Below, piece by piece: positions 1 through 5,127 of a stretch of DNA of 11,786 nt. This DNA comes from Prevotellaceae bacterium (GTDB lineage Bacteria; Bacteroidota; Bacteroidia; Bacteroidales; UBA932). The DNA is taken from NCBI GenBank assembly GCA_031273485.1, contig JAISRS010000414.1, positions 1 to 11,786 on the forward strand. Direction: 5' to 3'. Both the position numbers and the translations under genes were made by a program. Position 1 is the stretch's first letter. Every line of letters begins with the position of its first letter. The notes beneath the pieces were generated by a model, which was given only the letters and a program-made list of their open reading frames with translations, had not been told where the DNA came from and did not search any database.

Positions 1-26
1 AAGGTATTGGTGAATGGAATGACTAC

Positions 27-695
27 TTATAATTCAATAAAATAATGCCATAAAATGATACTGTTGCGTGGAGGTAAACATGGGTGAGAGGATGTATATT
101 TTTCGACTTTAGGAAATGAATCAACTTTGGTTAAGGTCTCTTCTTTTAACCAGTTAATAGTTGGATATGCATTTGTTTCTGCCAATTCATTAATCCATCC
201 GTTAATTTTATTTACCCAATTAGCAGAAATACCATTTTGTACATAAGCAAACATTCCACATTCGGAGAGATGCGGAGCATGATCATTTCTTTTAAACCGT
301 TCGATACCACCTCTTTCACCGCACACATATTCTTTATTATTGGATGTTTTTGAAAGGCGTTTGGCTTCAAATTCGATTAAAGTAATCGGTTTTTCATTGG
401 GAATAATCACAAAAACTCCGATATCCGTTTCTCTGTCGGATTGTGATTGAGTTGGATTTTTTGCAAAATAATAAGGTGGAAATCCATTCAACTGTTCTGA
501 CATACAACAATGAAAGTGATAGATTAAGAAATCGCTAATTCTGTTTTCCTTACTGGAATCTTTGATTTTTCGATAATAAGGAGGAAAATCGACAATGCTA
601 CAATCAATAAATTGCCACACTCTATTAGTCTCAAAATTTGACTCAACGCTAATGCTGTCCTTTGGTATTCGTGTTGTTTCTTTATTTTTCAGCAT
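27..695 (-). CDS. Putative PD-(D/E)XK nuclease, partner of the upstream methyltransferase
   Basis: This 222-aa protein follows the methyltransferase gene on the same strand. The frame is open up to 740. I prefer the internal ATG at 695, because it overlaps the methyltransferase stop codon by 14 nt, which is typical of translational coupling; the 740 start would add 15 residues and a 59-nt overlap. Counting from 695, Glu50 lies in a predicted helix (ENRISDFLIYHF), Asp91 in ETDIGVF, and Glu110-x-Lys112 in LIEFEAKRL. This is the E...D...ExK arrangement of PD-(D/E)XK nucleases. A GGIERFKRNDHA segment and a Trp-rich stretch (NWVNKINGWI) follow. The likely role, by inference, is DNA cleavage as the restriction partner of the neighbour, or a regulatory or repair nuclease. 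No specificity can be read from the sequence. The family is not recognised by name, and the nuclease call rests on motif spacing only. Confidence 0.55.
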   Translation of the reverse strand: MLKNKETTRIPKDSISVESNFETNRVWQFIDCSIVDFPPYYRKIKDSSKENRISDFLIYHFHCCMSEQLNGFPPYYFAKNPTQSQSDRETDIGVFVIIPNEKPITLIEFEAKRLSKTSNNKEYVCGERGGIERFKRNDHAPHLSECGMFAYVQNGISANWVNKINGWINELAETNAYPTINWLKEETLTKVDSFPKVEKYTSSHPCLPPRNSIILWHYFIEL

Positions 696-3579
696 TGGGA
701 TAACGAGCTTTAATGTAATCGGCAAAAACTTCATCGGCATCTCTCAACGCAATGGACGGCAACCAATAGCGAAGTTGTTTGGGTTTGACCAATACGACAC
801 AATCATTGCCGTACACTTTCATGATACGCTGAATATGGACAGCGCCTTGATCTTTTTTTTGTGTTGGGATGATTTGCGTTAGATATTGTTCTAAATCATC
901 TGTTTCCTCAACTGTATATTGAATGTTATCAGGTGAATATTCAAAATGTAAAGCATAGTACTTGCCGACATCCAATATTTTGAATAGCTGGAATGATTTT
1001 TCTTCTGTTTGGTAGATGCTGTTCAGCGTTTTGCAGAATATTTCAGAGAACGGAACAATGTTTTTCTCTGAAACGATATTGAATAGATTTTTTTGTTCTT
1101 TTTTAGAAAAATAAGACAGAACATCTTGTATAACTAAATTATCGACAAGACTTAACTTAATGTTGGGTGTAAAAGGTAAATTGTCAATATCTCTTTTTAA
1201 CAAAGCGGTTGCTCTGCCAATTAAAATTCTACTGCTTGTTGCAAGAATATAGAATCGATATATGGAATTGTTTTCTTTAAGTTGCTTATATACTGCTGTT
1301 AATTCGGCAATATCTTCCGAAGGTGCATATATTCCTGTTATCTCATGACTGAAAACCGCATCATAATCCAAGAAAGCAACAGGTATAAACTGTTCCCCAA
1401 TATTTTCTTTTATTAATATATGCGGTTGCAAATAAACTTCTTTGTATTTATCTCTTGGGGTTTCAAAATGAGTTTCTGTTTCAATATCTTTTTTGATTAT
1501 TCCGGTCTCATGAAAATTTTCAGGTCTTATTGTAATTTTGTTATGTATATAATCGGCAAAGTGTTTTTTATTGCCTACAGTATATCCTTCTCCATATTTC
1601 CATCCTTCTCTTTTCTTGTTTTCTAAATATTTGCCAAGGGTAGGCAATTCTGCCAATCGTCCGATTAACTGCGTAATTCTTCCTCCGCCCAGCAAGTTGC
1701 CTTTCCAAATGTACGGATTATACAAAATTGCCTCTTTTTCAATCCAATGAAAATCATAATAATCAAACTCCAAAAACAAACGATTCTCATTCGTCACTGA
1801 TCGATTGGCAACCAAATGTAATACGTTATCATTGTCCGGTTTTGAATTTTGCAAAAAAAGCGCAGCCATAGTTACATTCTTTCTACCCCAGAGTTTATTT
1901 GCCAACTTAGTAAAATCAATAACTTGCAGCAGATTATATTTTGAAAATAAATTTTGTTTGAATGCCAAATCTTTTTGATACAATAAAGGTCCGGCAGGTA
2001 AAATCAGGCAGAGCAAAGCATCAGGTTTAAGCAATTTCATGGATTGAACCAAAAAATGCAATGCCGGATTTTCATCGGGAACAGGGATGTCAATCTGATA
2101 ATTATCTGTTTTTTTCAGTTCGTTGAAATATTTTTTTCTGTCAGGTTCCTTTTCTTTTCCATTTACAGTTATCGGAGGCAAGTTAAAGGGAGGATTACCG
2201 ATAACAAGTGAAAAATCATCGGCAGGAGCATTCGTAATATATTTAAAGAAATTTTGAGTAACAATATTATTACTTAAATCGGGAAATTGCAATTGTTCCC
2301 ATGTCGGAGGGTCTAAATCCACCTCATCTAAAACGGCTAATGCCAAACTAAAAACAGACAGACGTATGGCGTCTTCCTTTATATCTACTCCGTATATATT
2401 TTTAAGAAGCAAGTCTTTTAATGTTTTAAGCGACGGCTTGATTAACTTTCCTGTCTTTTGCCATTGCTCATACCGCCACCATTGAACCATTCGTTTAAAT
2501 GCTTTGACAAGAAAAATTCCCGACCCGCAACTAACGTCAATAATCTTAAACTCAGATTGAGGATTACTTAACGGCATACATTCATCGACCAATGTACCGA
2601 CAATCATTTCAGGAGTATAAACAATATCTTTGCTGTTGGTAAGTAATTCCTCATAAACAGAACTAATCACTTCTATCGGCAAATGTTCGAAAGAATACAA
2701 ACGCCACAAGACATATTGATTATCTTTATTATCGCCGTCCAGGTAATCGGCAAGCTGTCTTATTTCGGCAAGCCGTATGGACGTCCGAGCCTCCTTTTCC
2801 GCGTTTTTGTCCCATTCAAAAACCTTTCCATTAAAATCCTGTGCAAGTTGGTCTAACAAATCCAACAATTTACCTTGACGGATGGTATCGCAAAAGTTTT
2901 TGCACTGAAAATGAGTCTTGAAATAAGTTCCTGCAAAATATCCGCTTCCGCTTTTTGCGTCCCGTTCTTCCAAATATTTTATTAAAATACTTTGAACTAA
3001 CAATTTTAATGCAACATGACTGTCAATGTTTGATTTCCTCTGAAAATCATTGTAAATATTTTTTAGTCCCTGAATCAAGTCTCTCGCTGCGGATTTCTCG
3101 AATTTAAAGTGTTGATTATTTTCTTCCCAAAACAATCCGTCGGCAAAAGATTGAATAACACCGGCAGCGTTTTTTGCCGTCAGTTGAATGATTTCACGAG
3201 CGTAAACATCCTTGCTTGTTGGTTTTTCCCGTGCATCAAAAACAGAAACGGACGATTTTTCGATAATACCATAAGCAGGAACCTGATAACCATTCCACAT
3301 TTGGAGGTGAATCCGTTGCCTGTCCCCTTTGGTTAGTTTTTTTTCACGGTAATCAAACAGGTATAGTTGCGCAACAGCCGCTCGTTCATCAGAAAAACGA
3401 CGAAAATAAACAGCGTCTGCATTGAACTTGACTTTTGCTGTTTCCAATGCAAAAATGATTTCAGGAGAAAAATCTTTGGAAACAGCTTCATAGTTATTTG
3501 TCGATAACACGCCGCTCTCCCCTTTTTTCAATGGAGAAAACGCGGTATCTATGATATTATCTTCAAATAATGCTTGCAT
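682..3579 (-). CDS. N6-adenine DNA methyltransferase, Eco57I/TaqI-like, with C-terminal recognition region
   Basis: This 965-aa protein is predicted to transfer a methyl group from S-adenosylmethionine to N6 of adenine in a specific DNA sequence. An N-terminal region of about 310 residues has no clear motif. The catalytic domain follows: motif X at Tyr321 (VYTPEMIV), SAM-binding motif I at 348-354 (DVSCGSG), a motif II/III stretch (NIYGVDIKEDAIRLSVFSLA), and catalytic motif IV Asn462-Pro-Pro-Phe465, preceded by LVIG. Residues of about 715-800 contain DAVFSHEITGIY, SIYRFYILATSSRILIG and RDIDNLPF, which look like the TaqI-type target-recognition region. Its length fits stand-alone type II or IIG-like enzymes. 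I see no clear nuclease motif in its own N-terminus, so cleavage would come from the overlapping downstream gene. It could also be an orphan or BREX/DISARM-like methylase, but no such partner genes are visible. The start at 3579 is the only reasonable Met; the next is about 90 codons in. Confidence 0.88.
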   Translation of the reverse strand: MQALFEDNIIDTAFSPLKKGESGVLSTNNYEAVSKDFSPEIIFALETAKVKFNADAVYFRRFSDERAAVAQLYLFDYREKKLTKGDRQRIHLQMWNGYQVPAYGIIEKSSVSVFDAREKPTSKDVYAREIIQLTAKNAAGVIQSFADGLFWEENNQHFKFEKSAARDLIQGLKNIYNDFQRKSNIDSHVALKLLVQSILIKYLEERDAKSGSGYFAGTYFKTHFQCKNFCDTIRQGKLLDLLDQLAQDFNGKVFEWDKNAEKEARTSIRLAEIRQLADYLDGDNKDNQYVLWRLYSFEHLPIEVISSVYEELLTNSKDIVYTPEMIVGTLVDECMPLSNPQSEFKIIDVSCGSGIFLVKAFKRMVQWWRYEQWQKTGKLIKPSLKTLKDLLLKNIYGVDIKEDAIRLSVFSLALAVLDEVDLDPPTWEQLQFPDLSNNIVTQNFFKYITNAPADDFSLVIGNPPFNLPPITVNGKEKEPDRKKYFNELKKTDNYQIDIPVPDENPALHFLVQSMKLLKPDALLCLILPAGPLLYQKDLAFKQNLFSKYNLLQVIDFTKLANKLWGRKNVTMAALFLQNSKPDNDNVLHLVANRSVTNENRLFLEFDYYDFHWIEKEAILYNPYIWKGNLLGGGRITQLIGRLAELPTLGKYLENKKREGWKYGEGYTVGNKKHFADYIHNKITIRPENFHETGIIKKDIETETHFETPRDKYKEVYLQPHILIKENIGEQFIPVAFLDYDAVFSHEITGIYAPSEDIAELTAVYKQLKENNSIYRFYILATSSRILIGRATALLKRDIDNLPFTPNIKLSLVDNLVIQDVLSYFSKKEQKNLFNIVSEKNIVPFSEIFCKTLNSIYQTEEKSFQLFKILDVGKYYALHFEYSPDNIQYTVEETDDLEQYLTQIIPTQKKDQGAVHIQRIMKVYGNDCVVLVKPKQLRYWLPSIALRDADEVFADYIKARYPNAEK

Positions 3580-3592
3580 ATAATTTTTTTTG

Positions 3593-3600
3593 CAAAGTTA
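3593..3600 (-). promoter_or_regulatory. Bacteroidetes -7 promoter element before the methyltransferase gene
   Basis: On the minus strand this reads TAACTTTG, a perfect match to the Bacteroidetes -7 consensus TAnnTTTG. It ends 13 nt before the methyltransferase ATG at 3579. A transcript starting about 7 nt downstream would have almost no 5' untranslated region. No convincing -33 TTG lies 19-21 nt upstream, so the call rests on the -7 box alone. Confidence 0.45.
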
Positions 3601-3631
3601 CAAATAAATTTTCGGTTCTCATCACGATTCC

Positions 3632-3923
3632 TCATAATATCACCCTCATCTTCTCCGCCATCAACTTCCTCCTCAACCCTCCCAAAAACTGATAATTGCT
3701 TATTTCTATCGGCGCATTCCCATTTTTTACCCGCACATTGGGATTCTTCCATGCGATAAGATACTCAACCGGATAGCCTTGATACAGATTTGTTCCTCAA
3801 GTCCCGCGACTTATAACCGTCCCACACAAACGGTCGCCGGATTTACCGAATAGCTATCTCGCCTGCATTCACCAAAGCTAAAACGGTTTCTATGAGTTGC
3901 TGATTTACCGAATACTTTTGCAT
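3632..3923 (-). pseudogene. Decayed DUF262 (GmrS/ParB-like) gene remnant
   Basis: Pieces of the DUF262 N-terminus are spread over different minus-strand frames. From the ATG at 3923, 26 codons give MQKYSVNQQLIETVLALVN and then GEIAIR, ending in TAA at 3845-3843. Reading through that stop in the same frame gives IRRPFVWDGYKSRD. After a frame change the sequence resumes, from 3796, as LYQGYPVEYLIAWKNP and continues to a TGA at 3634-3632. The intact family order is YSVNQ-LIETVL-GEIAIPEIQRPFVWD-SKVRDLIDSLYQGYPVGYLIAW, so order and spacing match. The remnant lacks the downstream IDGQQR motif and everything after it. DUF262 proteins are known in GmrSD-type modification-dependent restriction, which fits the neighbouring methyltransferase and nuclease. 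The last 25 or so codons (EISNYQFLGGLRRKLMAEK) are not recognised and may come from another gene. Confidence 0.7.
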
Positions 3924-3979
3924 ATAATCCAAATTTTTATTTACAACAAATATTAATGATAATATTCCGAATAGCAAGA

Positions 3980-4110
3980 GGGAACCTCTCAAAACTTGAT
4001 TTTTCAAAGCAGACAAGATTTTTAAACCGGAGTTTACCGATTGTAAATTAGGATTTAAAAATTAATAAAATTGATATTGAACGCAGAAAAAGCAATTTTT
4101 AGAGGTTCCC
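3980..4110. repeat. 131-bp element with 10-bp terminal inverted repeats (MITE-like)
   Basis: The element starts with GGGAACCTCT (3980-3989) and ends with its exact reverse complement AGAGGTTCCC (4101-4110). Similarity continues a few bases inward as an A-run followed by TTG. The interior is A/T-rich and carries no credible gene. Its left part, to about 4048, recurs at 5020-5090. No flanking target-site duplication is evident. It may be a miniature non-autonomous mobile element or a dispersed intergenic repeat; the sequence alone does not decide. Confidence 0.6.
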
Positions 4111-4137
4111 ATAAATAAAAGGATTATTGGAATAGTG

Positions 4138-4244
4138 ACGCACGGATTGCAAATCCGCGCGAGCGGTGGGGCGTTGTAGGGGCAAGGCGCGCCTTGCCCC
4201 TGCTGTTTCACGCACGGATTGCAAATCCGCGCGAGCGGTGGGGC
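4138..4244. repeat. 35-bp direct repeat flanking a 24-bp perfect palindrome
   Basis: An identical 35-bp unit occurs at 4138-4172 and 4210-4244. Each copy contains a small hairpin (CGGATT-GCA-AATCCG). Between them, 4178-4201 is a perfect 24-nt palindrome with half-site AGGGGCAAGGCG, centred on GGCGCGCC. The stretch is far more G+C-rich than its surroundings. It resembles dispersed repeat families of bacterial intergenic regions; the minus-strand reading ARICNPC that it produces is a by-product of the repeat, not a gene. Confidence 0.8.
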
Positions 4245-4330
4245 ATTCGTAAAAAAAATTCGTGTAATTCGTAAAAATCCGCAGGATTTTAATTCGTGCA
4301 ATTCGTGTAATTCGTGGATTAAAAAAAAAC
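4245..4330. repeat. ATTCGTG short tandem repeat tract
   Basis: ATTCGTG or ATTCGT units start at 4245, 4258, 4267, 4292, 4301 and 4310. The last three are spaced exactly 9 bp apart. A small palindrome (AAAATCC-GCA-GGATTTT, 4274-4290) interrupts the tract, and a poly-A run follows. No gene is seen between 3924 and 4495. Confidence 0.65.
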
Positions 4331-4495
4331 CGTGGATTTTAAATTCGATTAATCCGGCGACAAAATAATTCGATGAACCGATTCACGACCCAATTTGTGA
4401 TACTCTCAATGTCGAAATGTCGGGAATTTGAAAATATGATTACCTTTACGGCAATATTTGCGAAAATATTCGTGAATTGTAAAAATAATTTTAAT

Positions 4496-5014
4496 ATGAA
4501 AAATTTTAATAAGTTTGATGTTATTCAGTTGGAAACTCAGCCCTTGCGCTTAATTTCAGATACGTGGATGCTTATCACCGCAGGCGCTGAAAACAGTTTT
4601 AATTCCATGACGGCTTCCTGGGGAGGCTTGGGATATTTGTGGCAACGTCCTGTTGCTTTTGTTTTTATACGTCCTCAGAGATACACTTTGGAATTTGTGG
4701 AAAGGGAGCCTGTGCTGACCCTTTCGTTTTTAGACCGGAAATACCGGAATGCGCTCAATATCATGGGAACAAAGTCGGGCAGAAATACCGACAAAGTAAA
4801 GGAATCGGGCTTGACCCCCGTGGCGACGCCTTCGGGAAGTGTTGCATTTTCCGAATCCCGCTACATCTTCGAATGTAAAAAATTGTATGCGGAAAATCTG
4901 AAACCGGAAAAATTCATCGAAACCTCAATCGTTCCGAATATTTATCCACTCAATGATTTCCACAAAATGTTTATTGTTGAAATCACTCAAGGCTGGAAAA
5001 GCGATAAATCTTGA
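4496..5014 (+). CDS. Flavin reductase-like FMN-binding protein
   Basis: This 172-aa protein matches the flavin reductase-like (flavoredoxin / split-barrel FMN-binding) family, which binds FMN and passes electrons from reduced nicotinamide or other donors. Visible family features are the N-terminal PLRLISDTWMLITAG strand region, SMTASWGGLGYLWQRPVAFV (about residues 37-57), FIRPQRYTLEFVER, LTLSFLD, and the GTKSGRNTDKVKESGLTP loop. The frame is open from an ATG at 4373, but the first 41 codons look non-coding in character, and MKNFNKFDV at 4496 gives the usual family length. No Shine-Dalgarno is seen; an A/T-rich leader precedes the start, as is common in Bacteroidota. The gene stands alone between repeat elements. 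Its electron donor and physiological partner cannot be read from the sequence. Confidence 0.85.
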   Translation: MKNFNKFDVIQLETQPLRLISDTWMLITAGAENSFNSMTASWGGLGYLWQRPVAFVFIRPQRYTLEFVEREPVLTLSFLDRKYRNALNIMGTKSGRNTDKVKESGLTPVATPSGSVAFSESRYIFECKKLYAENLKPEKFIETSIVPNIYPLNDFHKMFIVEITQGWKSDKS

Positions 5015-5019
5015 ATTAT

Positions 5020-5090
5020 GGGAACCTCCAAAAAACTTGATTCGTTGAGGCAAACAAAATTTTTAAACCGGAATTTACCCGTTTGTAAAT
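5020..5090 (+). repeat. Partial second copy of the inverted-repeat element
   Basis: Starting with GGGAACCTCC six bases after the flavin reductase stop, this segment aligns with 3980-4048. Shared blocks include AAAACTTGATT, a CAAACAAAATTTTTAAACCGG-like block, and TTTACC followed by TTGTAAAT. The opposite terminal inverted repeat is absent before the next gene, so the copy is truncated or diverged. The two copies lie in direct orientation about 1 kb apart and bracket the flavin reductase gene. Confidence 0.6.
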
Positions 5091-5127
5091 GAAAATTGTT
5101 TATAACAAAATTAAATTATAGTGTGAC

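Noticed and set aside
696..740. Earlier ATG for the nuclease-like gene
   Set aside because: It would overlap the methyltransferase by 59 nt; the ATG at 695 gives the usual short stop-start overlap.
3549..3752. Minus-strand 67-codon ORF overlapping the methyltransferase start
   Set aside because: It runs in the wrong frame across the DUF262 remnant and through the methyltransferase promoter. The remnant in the other frames explains the region better.
4138..4244. CRISPR array
   Set aside because: Only two repeat copies, with a palindrome instead of a unique spacer, and no cas genes nearby.
4062..4301. Minus-strand 79-codon ORF with a repeated ARICNPC peptide
   Set aside because: The repeated peptide is only the translation of the 35-bp DNA repeats; the rest has no protein-like character.
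4373..4495. Upstream in-frame extension of the flavin reductase gene by 41 codons
   Set aside because: The family normally begins near MKNFNKFDV, and the extension has no family similarity that I recognise.
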